Positions 1 to 7,561 of a stretch of DNA of 15,669 nt are shown here, piece after piece. Both the position numbers and the translations under genes were made by a program. Source of the stretch: Desulfotignum sp032250905 (GTDB lineage: Bacteria > Desulfobacterota > Desulfobacteria > Desulfobacterales > Desulfobacteraceae); assembly GCA_032250905.1 (NCBI GenBank), contig JAVVEQ010000061.1, forward strand, positions 1-15,669, in the 5' to 3' direction. The stretch's first letter is position 1, and each line of letters opens with the position of its first letter. Under the pieces are notes generated by a model. It had not been told where the DNA came from. It made no database searches and saw only the letters and a program-made list of their open reading frames with translations.

Positions 1-80
1 AGAATAAACCGAAACATACCCAACCAGTTCAAAATAATCAGAAAATAAAAGTCAGGATAAAAAACAAATCAACAGCATAA

Positions 81-119
81 ACCCGTGCCGTCAAGCCCAC
101 AAGGGCCCACGGCACGGGT
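81..119 (-). terminator. Hairpin after cooS, probable terminator
   Basis: Positions 81-91 and 109-119 are perfect 11-base inverted repeats. A second nested pairing (95-98 with 103-106) makes a long GC-rich hairpin 33 bases past the cooS stop. On the minus strand the following bases carry a run of six T only after about 15 bases, so the classic immediate U-tract is missing. It fits the end of the cooS transcript but is not a textbook intrinsic terminator. Confidence 0.5.
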
Positions 120-152
120 CTTAGGTCTTCAGAACAATTATTGTTATGAGTA

Positions 153-2114
153 TCAGGCCAGGGCCCGACGGTCGTTCATGTCTACCAATACCCGTTCCCG
201 GGCCTTGTCTATGCCCAGCTGCCGGCGCTTTTTATCAATGTGTGCGATCATCAGCCTGGCAATTTCGATGGGATCTGTGGCCATGCCCCATTTGCCGTAT
301 CCCTGCTGTTCGAGTCCGTTGAACAGCAGGTCATGGAACCGCGTGCCGGCCAGGGCGGGAAATCCCACCCCGAACACCGTGTAAACCCCGGAAGCCACAA
401 AATATTGACCGATTGCCAGCGCTTTTTCACTCATCCATTCCGGCGCGCACCCTGCCGCAGGCAGATCGGCGATGCTGTTGCCCAGTCCCCCGGCCTTGAC
501 CATGGCGGATGCGGCAATCAGGATCCGGGTATTGTCCACGCAGGATCCCAGGCCCAGCACCGGGGGCATGCCCACGGTTTCACACACCTCGGAGAGTCCC
601 GGCCCGGCCAGGGCCGCGGCTTCAGGTGTCAGAAAACCGGCCTTGGCCAGAGCGATCTGGGAACAGCCGGTCTGGAGCACCAGCACATCGTTTCGGATCA
701 GTTCCTTGACCAGTTCCACGTGCACGTAATCCTGCTGGACCTTGGGGTTGGTGCAGCCCACCACCCCGGCCACGCCCCGGATCCGGCCGTTGATGATGTT
801 GTCATTCAATGGAGAATAGGACCCTCTGAAGGTGCCGCCCAGCATGTATTCGATGTATTCATGGGAAAATCCGTGAATGCCTTTCTGGACCTGTTTGGGG
901 ATCTGGATTGGTTGGCTCCTGGATCCGAACCGGGAAATTGCCTTGATCAGGACTTCATCGGTGCAGGCCCGGGGATCGGTTTCGTCAAATTCAATGTGTG
1001 TGGCGCCTTCGATGTGAGCGCGGTCGCTGGTGGTTATCAAATGGGTATTATAGCATTTTGCCACCTGGGCCAGCCCCTGTTTGATGCACTGAATGTCCAC
1101 CACCATGGCATCCACTGCACCGGTGACCAGAATCGCTTCCGTGGAAGAGAAGTTGCCGGCATGAGGGATCCCGTGGCGGGACATCATCTCCGCGCCGGAG
1201 CAGCACATGCCCACCAGGTTGATGCCGGCGGCGCCCTTGTCTTTGGCGGCCTGGATGAAGAACGGATCGTTCACTGCCGCAAGCATGCCTTCGAACATGG
1301 CCGGTTCGTGTCCGTGGACAATCACGTTCACATGGTCTTCCTTGAGGACCCCCATGTTCACTTCCGCCAGAACGGGAGAGGGCGTACCGAACATGATGTC
1401 GGACAGTTCCGTGGCCACCATGGAACCGCCCCATCCATCAGCCAGAGCCGTTCGGCTGATCTGCTTGATCAGGTTGGTATAATCCTGATCACACCCGATA
1501 TGGGTCCGACTCATCATTTCCATGACCTCCTTCATTGCTCCCCGTGGAACGATGCCGTCCTTGCGCCACAGTTCCAGGGTGGCGGGCGGTACCCGTTTCA
1601 TGAACGGCATTTCACCGTCCACATTGGAAAAGGTCTTTTCCAACTCGTCGCACAGATCTTTTGCCACATCTTCCAGAGAGCGGTCTTGGGTGTCGATTCC
1701 CAGCTCTTGTGCCAGGTTCTGCAGTTTGAGGGGATTGGCAATGGAAAAGTCAGTCACGTTATTTTCGATAATGCCTTTAAACAGGTGGAGGATATGCTGG
1801 CCGTGGTCATTGTGGGATGCCGACCCGGTGGCCACATTCCGGGCCAGGTTCCGGGCCGTGATGGTATCGATGGTGGCGCCGCAGATACCGACCTTTTTAT
1901 AAGGGTCACGGGGATTGAGACGGCAGGGTCCCATGAAACAATGTTTGCAGCAGGCCGATTCCACACCGATGGGGCAGGCTTTCATGTCCACAGCCCGGTC
2001 CAGGTTAAGAATGACGCCGTCTTTACGGGCTTTCTCCAGCATCTGGCGGGTGGCTTCACAGGTGGTCCGTTCTGATGCCGGCACCTGTTTGGTGACGGGA
2101 ATATCCTTGGGCAT
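153..2114 (-). CDS. cooS: Anaerobic Ni-Fe carbon-monoxide dehydrogenase catalytic subunit
   Basis: CooS interconverts CO and CO2 at a Ni-Fe-S C-cluster in the cytoplasm. The protein is full length at 653 residues. From the chosen Met, Cys47, Cys55, Cys56, Cys59, Cys64 and Cys78 form the N-terminal D- and B-cluster motif (CCKHCFMGPCR). The proton-path histidines follow at about 101, 104 and 107 (ASHNDHGQH). C-cluster ligands are visible in order: His in HGHEP, Cys in GMCCSG, Cys in DIQC, Cys in GVVGCTNP, Cys in QTGCSQ and Cys in GLGSCVDN. The catalytic Lys is in MSEKALAIG. The Met at 2114 is preferred over that at 2120 because AAGGAG (2121-2126) lies 6 bases before it and abuts the other. No cooF, cooC or acetyl-CoA synthase subunit is adjacent, so the electron partner must be elsewhere. 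The start is uncertain by two codons only. Confidence 0.96.
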   Translation of the reverse strand: MPKDIPVTKQVPASERTTCEATRQMLEKARKDGVILNLDRAVDMKACPIGVESACCKHCFMGPCRLNPRDPYKKVGICGATIDTITARNLARNVATGSASHNDHGQHILHLFKGIIENNVTDFSIANPLKLQNLAQELGIDTQDRSLEDVAKDLCDELEKTFSNVDGEMPFMKRVPPATLELWRKDGIVPRGAMKEVMEMMSRTHIGCDQDYTNLIKQISRTALADGWGGSMVATELSDIMFGTPSPVLAEVNMGVLKEDHVNVIVHGHEPAMFEGMLAAVNDPFFIQAAKDKGAAGINLVGMCCSGAEMMSRHGIPHAGNFSSTEAILVTGAVDAMVVDIQCIKQGLAQVAKCYNTHLITTSDRAHIEGATHIEFDETDPRACTDEVLIKAISRFGSRSQPIQIPKQVQKGIHGFSHEYIEYMLGGTFRGSYSPLNDNIINGRIRGVAGVVGCTNPKVQQDYVHVELVKELIRNDVLVLQTGCSQIALAKAGFLTPEAAALAGPGLSEVCETVGMPPVLGLGSCVDNTRILIAASAMVKAGGLGNSIADLPAAGCAPEWMSEKALAIGQYFVASGVYTVFGVGFPALAGTRFHDLLFNGLEQQGYGKWGMATDPIEIARLMIAHIDKKRRQLGIDKARERVLVDMNDRRALA

Positions 2115-2173
2115 AATCATCTCCTTAAAATCAGTTTATGAACAAATTTTTTTTACGATATCTGTGGAAGAGA

Positions 2174-2191
2174 CAATCGGTCGCCCGATTG
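2174..2191. repeat. Inverted repeat in the cooS leader
   Basis: CAATCGG at 2174-2180 is the perfect reverse complement of CCGATTG at 2185-2191, with a 4-base loop. It lies about 60 bases before the cooS start, inside the predicted leader. It could be an operator or an mRNA hairpin; the sequence does not distinguish these. Confidence 0.4.
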
Positions 2192-2218
2192 CCGGTTATC
2201 TTCCCCCTTGTGATATCT

Positions 2219-2224
2219 ATGATA
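2219..2224 (-). promoter_or_regulatory. Predicted -10 element of the cooS promoter
   Basis: The minus strand reads TATCAT here, one mismatch from TATAAT. Its centre is exactly 32 bases downstream of the centre of the FNR-type palindrome at 2247-2260. That is the spacing of class II FNR/CRP promoters (site at -41.5, -10 element at -9.5). It predicts a transcript start near 2212 and a leader of about 100 bases. The geometry is seen; activity is inferred. Confidence 0.5.
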
Positions 2225-2246
2225 CACATGAGGGAAGATTTATTCC

Positions 2247-2260
2247 TTGATTTATATCAA
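2247..2260. promoter_or_regulatory. FNR/CRP-family operator upstream of cooS
   Basis: TTGATTTATATCAA is a perfect match to the FNR consensus TTGAT-N4-ATCAA. It lies between the stop of the metallo-hydrolase gene and the cooS start. With the -10 element at 2219-2224 it forms a class II activator layout reading into cooS. The protein that binds could be FNR-like, or another CRP/FNR-family redox, CO or NO sensor. Confidence 0.65.
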
Positions 2261-2274
2261 GAAGATCAGAAAAA

Positions 2275-3027
2275 TTATGCGCCGATCACGTCAATAGCTG
2301 CAAACCGTGGTTCGTGCAGGGGAATGAGAATGTCCGCCTGTTTTTTCACGGTTTCAAGAATATTGTATGCTTCATAGGCATCCACATGGGTGCCGGGCGG
2401 AATCACCGCCATTTCCATGCCCCGGATTTCCGGCGGGGGATCCAGGTTTTCATCGATGATGCAGAATCCGGTGATAGCGGCTTTGCCTTTGGGCGTATCT
2501 ATCATCACGGTCATGCCGCCCGGGGTATGGGCCGGGGTGTGGACCATGCGGATACCGGGGACGATGTCCGTGTCTGTGTACAGCACCTGGATCTGGCCGT
2601 TGTCTTCGACATCCTCGATATAGTCCTCCAGGTACCGGTAATCCAGCGGATGGGGATTGTGCACGGATTGCAGCTCTTTTTCATGGACAAAGAACCGGGC
2701 GTTTTCACATTTATAATCATTTTCACAGTGATCCGTGTGCAGATGGGTGTGGATCACGATGTCGATATCTTTGGGTGTGAGTCCGTGTCGGGCCAGTCCC
2801 TGTTCAAAGGTATAGATTTTTCCGTTGATGGCGGTTTCCCGGTCTTCCGACTGGATGGGGTGCATTTCGCCGGTATCCACCAGAATGATCGGGTCACTGC
2901 CCTTGATGAGCCAGCTGAAGATGGGAATGGTATAGGTCTGGCCCTGGCCGTACTGGAAGGTCATCATGCTCTTGTCAAACACTTTGGTTCCCATGACAAT
3001 GGGATGGATGGTCAATGATCCGGTCAT
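2275..3027 (-). CDS. Metallo-beta-lactamase-fold hydrolase, N-acyl-homoserine-lactonase-like
   Basis: A 250-residue cytoplasmic protein of the MBL-fold superfamily, closest in motif pattern to the AHL-lactonase-like branch. The zinc motif HxHxDH is at 95-100 (HLHTDH), a further ligand His at about 167 (HTPAHTPGG), and the last His at about 238 (PLHEP). The usual bridging Asp, normally just after the next strand as a GD motif, is replaced by Gly-Phe-Cys at 187-189. The metal site may therefore be altered or mononuclear. The true substrate is unknown and need not be a lactone. It is the last gene of a three-gene minus-strand group, starting 12 bases after the winged-helix gene, with a modest AAGGGA ribosome-binding site. 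Confidence 0.82.
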   Translation of the reverse strand: MTGSLTIHPIVMGTKVFDKSMMTFQYGQGQTYTIPIFSWLIKGSDPIILVDTGEMHPIQSEDRETAINGKIYTFEQGLARHGLTPKDIDIVIHTHLHTDHCENDYKCENARFFVHEKELQSVHNPHPLDYRYLEDYIEDVEDNGQIQVLYTDTDIVPGIRMVHTPAHTPGGMTVMIDTPKGKAAITGFCIIDENLDPPPEIRGMEMAVIPPGTHVDAYEAYNILETVKKQADILIPLHEPRFAAIDVIGA

Positions 3028-3039
3028 GATCGTTCCCTT

Positions 3040-3570
3040 TTACGCTGAAAGAACAGCAGAAAGCTTTTGATTCACTGCATCGGCATTACTTTGTTTCAGA
3101 TTCTGGTGCAGAGAATTAAAAATTTCCCTGACAATGCCGGTTTTAGGTTTTGGAGAGAGAAGCTGGACTTCCATTGACTTGATATCCATCACCACCTCTT
3201 CCATCCATTCATAGGATTTGTTTTCGTTTTCAAGTACTTTTTTGATCTCAGCCAGCAACCCGGTGGCCAGTTCTTTTTTTTCAGAGTTAAGAACCGGGTT
3301 TCGGCCCAGGGACAGTACCTGGTTTAGAGGAGAGGACGGAGATGATTTGCCCAAGGCTTTCAAGCCATTGACCGTTATGGCGATGCCTCCGGACAGGGTT
3401 TTAAGTTCTGCCAGATCCTGGATGAACAATGATTCCGCCAGGGTGCCGGCAGCAGATTTATCCAGGCCCAGGGCCGCACCGATGTCATACATGGATACCT
3501 GTGTGCCGGGATCTCCCTGGGTCAAGGTACACAATTGGTTCAAATAGGCATGTTCTTCTGGATTTTCCAT
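3040..3570 (-). CDS. Winged-helix protein of unknown function
   Basis: A 176-residue protein that I do not recognise by name. The first 80 or so residues have winged-helix spacing: an acidic helix, then DIGAALGLDKSAAGTLAESL as the helix-turn-helix, then a short wing and a closing ITVNGLKALG helix. The remaining residues are polar and helix-prone, rich in Lys and Glu, with no catalytic motif seen. The start at 3570 is chosen over a longer frame from 3663 because AAGGAG lies 4 bases before it; the longer form would overlap the upstream NifX-like gene and add a low-quality tail. It sits between a NifX-like protein and a metallo-hydrolase with short gaps, so it may regulate or assist that small operon. 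DNA binding is inferred from the fold pattern only. Confidence 0.72.
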   Translation of the reverse strand: MENPEEHAYLNQLCTLTQGDPGTQVSMYDIGAALGLDKSAAGTLAESLFIQDLAELKTLSGGIAITVNGLKALGKSSPSSPLNQVLSLGRNPVLNSEKKELATGLLAEIKKVLENENKSYEWMEEVVMDIKSMEVQLLSPKPKTGIVREIFNSLHQNLKQSNADAVNQKLSAVLSA

Positions 3571-3611
3571 AGTCTCCTTGAAGGGGTGAATGCGGGGATC
3601 AGTCCCTGTTT

Positions 3612-4004
3612 TCAATGATGGTGGCCGCACCCACCCTGTTTTTTGTTTTTCTTTCCCTGGCACAGGTCAAACATGTGATACAGCTGAAGATCTCCGGATT
3701 TCAGAAGGGCCAGGTTTTCCCCCACCGTATCTTTCTGGGCGGCATATACGCGGATGTCGACGTTGTGCAAGTTCCGTTGGCCTCCATCCCCGATACATCG
3801 GGTGACCACGGCATCCACGGCATCTGTTTTGTCGAATATTCCGGTTTTACACCCGGCATTGGGGGTGTCAATTTTGCGGTTTGTCCGTGTCTGGATTTCT
3901 CCGGTTTCAAGATCCACCACCAGAAACAGTTCAGCCACACCGAAATGATCATTGACCCGGCTGTCCAGTCCTTTGTCTTCCGTCACCGGAAACGCGATTT
4001 TCAT
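3612..4004 (-). CDS. NifX/NifB-type iron-molybdenum cofactor-binding domain protein
   Basis: A 130-residue protein of the dinitrogenase FeMo-cofactor-binding family (NifX, NafY, NifB C-terminus, MTH1175-like). The opening MKIAFPVTEDKGLDSRVNDHFG is the characteristic first strand and loop; the closing strand is around LALLKSGDLQLYHM. After the domain there is a short Lys/Gln linker and a CGHHH tail, which could bind a metal. Cys52, Cys70 and the late cysteines could also serve as ligands. A good GGGAGGAG ribosome-binding site precedes the start. No nif structural genes are in the window. Stand-alone members of this family in sulfate reducers usually have unassigned roles in metal-cluster handling, so nitrogen fixation should not be inferred. 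Confidence 0.85.
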   Translation of the reverse strand: MKIAFPVTEDKGLDSRVNDHFGVAELFLVVDLETGEIQTRTNRKIDTPNAGCKTGIFDKTDAVDAVVTRCIGDGGQRNLHNVDIRVYAAQKDTVGENLALLKSGDLQLYHMFDLCQGKKNKKQGGCGHHH

Positions 4005-4034
4005 GGGCTCCTCCCTGAAAAAGATAACAATTCA

Positions 4035-4054
4035 GACGGGCGATTCTGCCCGCC
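4035..4054 (-). terminator. Intrinsic terminator of the biosynthetic operon
   Basis: A 7-base stem (4035-4041 with 4048-4054, one G-U pair) closes a 6-base loop. On the minus strand it is followed by a T-rich stretch ending in TTTTT. It lies about 66 bases past the decarboxylase stop and before the NifX-like gene, so it separates the two transcription units. Confidence 0.62.
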
Positions 4055-4057
4055 GGT

Positions 4058-4087
4058 ATTATCTAAGAATAATGCATTCATGGACAA
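4058..4087 (-). promoter_or_regulatory. Candidate sigma-70 promoter for the NifX-like operon
   Basis: On the minus strand TTGTCC (4082-4087) and GATAAT (4058-4063) are separated by 18 bases. Each has only one or two mismatches to the -35 and -10 consensus. The predicted start near 4051 would place the terminator hairpin at the very 5' end of the new transcript. Weak evidence from sequence match alone. Confidence 0.35.
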
Positions 4088-4120
4088 AATCAACCATGAA
4101 GCCGGTCTGAGCAGGGAAAA

Positions 4121-5344
4121 TTATATCACAGCCGTCCGGGGCAGGGGTTTGATGAAAGTTTGTCTGAGGCTGTAAGTGTAGGCCCCCTGAAAAGGGATCA
4201 TCAAAATATCCCCTTCCTGAATGCCGGAACCGAAAAACGAGTATCCCCAGACATCGTGCGGGGTGCACAGCGATCCCAGGATATGGCAGGGCTGTTCAAT
4301 CAGACCGGGCCGTGTCAGGTTCAGTACCGGAAAATAGTCGGTTTCAAACCGCTCCCAGCCCACGGCATTGGTGCCGGCATCCGTGATCACCATGTCCGGC
4401 GTTTTTTTGTCGATGACCTGAACCAGGATATGCATGGCATCATGGCAGATCCACCGGCCGGGTTCAAAACAGATGCAGGGATTCCCATGGGGGAGCACAT
4501 GGTGGATCAAGGCTTCGGACAGTTCTTGTGCAAAAGTTTCCAGAGGGGTGGCCGGCAGATGATGATGACACAGGGGATCGTCTGATACCAGCCATTCTCC
4601 GGTTTCCGGCCAATATCCGCCGCCGATATCGATGAACCGGCAGTCCGCGAGAAATTCATAAGGCATGCCGGCCAGCAGCGACCCTAAGCTGGAAATGATT
4701 TCCTTCTGCCGGTCAGGGGTCATGTTCCAGGAGGAATGAAATTGAACCCCGGTGCATGTCAAAAAGGGATGGGCCGTTATTTCCTGTATCAGGGGAGGCA
4801 GCTGGTCCGGCATGATACCGAATTTACGCCACAACCCTTCAGGCTGGCAGTTGAGCCGGATGCCCACAGACAATGCCTGTTTTTTTTCTGCCAGAAGCGC
4901 CATCAGCCGTCGGCATTCTCCAATACTGTCCAGAAGCAGGGTCACCCGGCCCGGATGGGCTGCAGCCATCAGAAGCTCATGTTCTGTTTTCCCAGGGCCG
5001 CTGAAAATGATGTCCGGAGCTCCCAGATCCAGGGCGGTTGCCAGTTCCTGACCGGAAGACACATCCAGTCCGAACCCTTCGGCAATCAGAATTCGGGATA
5101 TCTGGGGCATGGCATTGCATTTCATGGCAAAATAAAACCGGGTGTCCGGCAACCGGGATGCAAAGGCTGTCCGAAACCGTCCTGCCTGATCGATGAGCTT
5201 TGCCGAGTCCACCAGATACAGCGGTGATCCATGAGTTGCAACACAGTCAAGATAGTGCTGGGATTGATCAAACAGCGGCGCAACCTGGCTTGTGAGAAAT
5301 TCAGTCGTCATCACGGGGTGGGGGAAACCGGTGAGCACCGTCAT
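4121..5344 (-). CDS. Fold-III PLP-dependent amino acid decarboxylase (Orn/DAP/Arg decarboxylase family 2)
   Basis: A 407-residue alanine-racemase-fold decarboxylase of the ornithine/diaminopimelate/carboxynorspermidine group. The PLP lysine is at about 75 (FYFAMKCNA). A substrate-side His is at about 203 (QFHSSW), the phosphate-binding glycine loop at 241-243 (DIGGGY), and EPGR at about 294. The Cys-x-x-x-Asp pair from the partner subunit is at about 360-364 (GSLCTPHD), and a C-terminal Tyr is in GAYTYS. All catalytic parts look intact; substrate choice cannot be read. The start at 5344 overlaps the ATP-grasp stop as ATGA, which argues for translational coupling and against the longer frame to 5386. 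It is the last gene of the SpeD-transferase-ligase operon, so its substrate may be a ligated intermediate rather than a free amino acid. Confidence 0.88.
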   Translation of the reverse strand: MTVLTGFPHPVMTTEFLTSQVAPLFDQSQHYLDCVATHGSPLYLVDSAKLIDQAGRFRTAFASRLPDTRFYFAMKCNAMPQISRILIAEGFGLDVSSGQELATALDLGAPDIIFSGPGKTEHELLMAAAHPGRVTLLLDSIGECRRLMALLAEKKQALSVGIRLNCQPEGLWRKFGIMPDQLPPLIQEITAHPFLTCTGVQFHSSWNMTPDRQKEIISSLGSLLAGMPYEFLADCRFIDIGGGYWPETGEWLVSDDPLCHHHLPATPLETFAQELSEALIHHVLPHGNPCICFEPGRWICHDAMHILVQVIDKKTPDMVITDAGTNAVGWERFETDYFPVLNLTRPGLIEQPCHILGSLCTPHDVWGYSFFGSGIQEGDILMIPFQGAYTYSLRQTFIKPLPRTAVI

Positions 5345-6621
5345 GACTGAATCTCTATCTCGAGGCGCCGGGCCAGCAGCGTGCATCGGGTTTCAGGAAA
5401 ATTCCATCCACAGGTATCAAAGATGATATGTCCCAGAAGCCAGGAATCATAATCTTCGGGAGGCAGAACGATCCGGTGGCCTGGTTTCCGGATGAGATGA
5501 ATCTGTTTGACCCGGGGTTCCGAAGCCAGATCCCGATAGTGGATCTTTTTTAGAATGCCGCACTTTCTGGCATGAATCCGAAGGGCCATGTGGGAGGAAA
5601 ACCGGAAGGAATTCAGTTGACATGGCCGGTTCCGGGCCATGTCCAGGGCCAGTTTCAGGATATCCAGGTTTCCTGAAATATCCAACAGCCAGGGCAGGCA
5701 GTCGCCGCCGGGCCGGGGAGTGATTTCCAGCAGATACGGCTGATTGTGCCTGACCACAAAGTCCACCATGCAGATGCCGGTCTCAAGGCCCAGTGCCCGG
5801 GCCGCCTTTTCCAGAACAGGGGTCAATATCTCGATCGGCAGCTGCAATGGCAGGATCCCGGGCACTTCATATCCGGCGGCCGTGCCGAAGGGCATGCCGG
5901 CCGGGATCATTTTCCGGGCCAGCCGGATCAGGGTCAGGCCGGTGCCCGTCAGAATGAAATCAGTGCTGTATTCCGGTCCGGATATTCGTTCTTCGGCCAG
6001 AATCAGTTGATCCGGATGTGCGAACAGCGCATGTTCCTTTCTTTTTTGCAGGCCGGAGGTCAATGTCTGCCATGCGGTTTCCGCTTCTTTTATGTTTCCG
6101 CATTGAAACACCAGTTCGCTGCCGCTGCCCCAGGCTGGTTTCAGCACCAGGCCGGCGGTCACCTCCTTGAGGATCCGCGTCACATCCTCGATGTTGTGAA
6201 CCGGCCAGACCCTGGGGCATGGAACCCCTTGTGCCTGCCACAACTGCTTGGAAATCAGTTTGTCCCGGCAGTTTCGAATGGTGGATTCCCCGGGATATGA
6301 CAGTCCCAGGATTCGGGCCAGCCGGGCCGCAGGGATCATGGATTCACAGTCAAAACAAGCAATGCCGGCAGGTGTCTGGAACCAGGTTTCCATATGGGCT
6401 TTGACCTTGTTCATCAGCGCTGCGGGATCCGATAGGTCGCACACCACTTCCTCGGATGGCGCCGGCACCGGTTCCCGGGCTGTCTGACGGACATGGGGCG
6501 CGGTGATGAAAAGTGCTTCATTCGGACAACGGGTCCGAATCCACTCAATATAATCGGCAGTGGTGCCGACCACCAGCACTTTGGGTGTTTCAGGCGCAGC
6601 GGATATGTCGGTCGTCTGCAT
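5341..6621 (-). CDS. ATP-grasp carboxylate-amine ligase
   Basis: A 426-residue ATP-grasp enzyme, expected to activate a carboxylate as acyl phosphate and join it to an amine. The N-terminal 90 residues resemble the pre-ATP-grasp domain (KVLVVGTTADYIEWIR). ATP-binding residues follow: DKLISKQLWQAQGVPCP near 120-137, Lys161 in VLKPAWGSGSE, a Glu pair in LAEERISGPEYS near 210-217, and the metal site Asp287 and Glu299 in VDFVV and LLEITPRPGGD. The last motif has Thr where many relatives have Asn (EINPRPGG). About 100 C-terminal residues (SSHMALRIHARKCG onward) are typical of amino-acid-ligase-like members. The ATG at 6621 is preferred to a TTG at 6642 because of an AGGAG 10 bases upstream. It overlaps the transferase by 32 bases and the decarboxylase by 4. 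Confidence 0.86.
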   Translation of the reverse strand: MQTTDISAAPETPKVLVVGTTADYIEWIRTRCPNEALFITAPHVRQTAREPVPAPSEEVVCDLSDPAALMNKVKAHMETWFQTPAGIACFDCESMIPAARLARILGLSYPGESTIRNCRDKLISKQLWQAQGVPCPRVWPVHNIEDVTRILKEVTAGLVLKPAWGSGSELVFQCGNIKEAETAWQTLTSGLQKRKEHALFAHPDQLILAEERISGPEYSTDFILTGTGLTLIRLARKMIPAGMPFGTAAGYEVPGILPLQLPIEILTPVLEKAARALGLETGICMVDFVVRHNQPYLLEITPRPGGDCLPWLLDISGNLDILKLALDMARNRPCQLNSFRFSSHMALRIHARKCGILKKIHYRDLASEPRVKQIHLIRKPGHRIVLPPEDYDSWLLGHIIFDTCGWNFPETRCTLLARRLEIEIQS

Positions 6622-7561
6622 GAATCCAGGACTCCTGAGCAAGGGGGTGAGTAACCAGTTTATACAGGGGAACCGGTGTCAGCCGGAACCGTTGTTTCCA
6701 GTTGAAATCCCCGCACAGAAAATCCACGTATTTCAGGTGCTGGGTGCACGCCCATTCCAGATGGTGGCTGTTGATGAGCTTGGCGATTCCGGGGAATTCT
6801 GGACTGGTGCCACCGGCCATCAGGGTATACGTACCTTTCCACAAAGCCCCCATGTCCACTGCAGCCAGTTTGCCGCCAATGTGCACGCATGTCATGCGAA
6901 GCAGTCCCATTTTGTTGAGAAATTCCGCCAGCAGTTCAAACGAACGAAGAAACCTGGGATCGTAGAAATAGGCATCCGGACCGAAAGCGGCAAGATTCAG
7001 GCGGAACAGGTGGGCCATGTCCGACAGGGTCCCCTGGGAAATGCAGACATTCCTGGCGTCCAGTTTTCGGATGTCTGCGTTCAGTTTTTTCCGGGTTTTA
7101 CCGGGCATGGACTGCCAGTAGGTATTGAAATCAAACCCGTAAGATGCGGGAAAGAAAAGGTACCGGGTTTCGTCCGGATTCAGCAACCCGGTCCGGTTAA
7201 TAACGGTCCGGTATTTGATGTACCGCAGATAAACCGGTCCCGGCACTTCATCCAGAAGCATTTCAAGTATTTCAGGGGTATGCGCGATGATCCGGTTCTG
7301 TTCGAGCCAGGTTTTGCCCTGCCAGGTTTCTCCGGGAAACTGGACAAACGTTCCGGCGTCATCATTTCTGCACAGTGCCAGCAGACCCACGGGCCGCCCG
7401 GCCTTTTCAGCCACGTGAAACGCCAGGGGGCGCTTGAATGCTTTGTGAAAGCACCATCGGACCTGCCACAGATCAAACAGCACACGGCCGGGCCACAGGC
7501 TTTCCCACAGTTTTCTGCAATGGACCGGGTCCTGATAAAGGACATGTTGTATGCCGCCCAT
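6590..7561 (-). CDS. GNAT-fold FemAB/BioF2-like acyl or aminoacyl transferase
   Basis: A 323-residue protein with the two-lobe pattern of FemAB-like or BioF2-like (Acetyltransf_6) GNAT proteins. A first lobe includes FHVAEKAGRPVGLLALCR. The hallmark helix is WQSMPGKTRKKLNADIRKLD near 149-168. A second GNAT core is CVHIGGKLAAVDMGALWKGTYTLMAGG, ending with FLCGDFNWKQRF near 285-296. These proteins transfer acyl or aminoacyl groups to amines or to peptidoglycan precursors; donor and acceptor are unknown here. The start codon follows the SpeD-like stop with no gap (TAA then ATG), so translation is almost certainly coupled. No signal peptide or membrane segment is visible. Confidence 0.75.
   Translation of the reverse strand: MGGIQHVLYQDPVHCRKLWESLWPGRVLFDLWQVRWCFHKAFKRPLAFHVAEKAGRPVGLLALCRNDDAGTFVQFPGETWQGKTWLEQNRIIAHTPEILEMLLDEVPGPVYLRYIKYRTVINRTGLLNPDETRYLFFPASYGFDFNTYWQSMPGKTRKKLNADIRKLDARNVCISQGTLSDMAHLFRLNLAAFGPDAYFYDPRFLRSFELLAEFLNKMGLLRMTCVHIGGKLAAVDMGALWKGTYTLMAGGTSPEFPGIAKLINSHHLEWACTQHLKYVDFLCGDFNWKQRFRLTPVPLYKLVTHPLAQESWIHADDRHIRCA

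Noticed and set aside
240..2075. Long plus-strand open frame of 611 codons opposite cooS
   Set aside because: It is antisense to a clear cooS gene with all cluster ligands. Its composition is rich in His, Gly and Gln without any domain pattern, as expected for a shadow of a GC-biased gene.
3571..3663. N-terminal extension of the winged-helix gene to 3663
   Set aside because: It would overlap the NifX-like gene and reads a poor-quality tail; the ATG at 3570 has AAGGAG at proper distance.
5345..5386. Longer start for the PLP decarboxylase
   Set aside because: The ATG at 5344 gives the typical ATGA overlap with the ligase stop; the extra 14 residues look like shadow of the ligase C-terminus.
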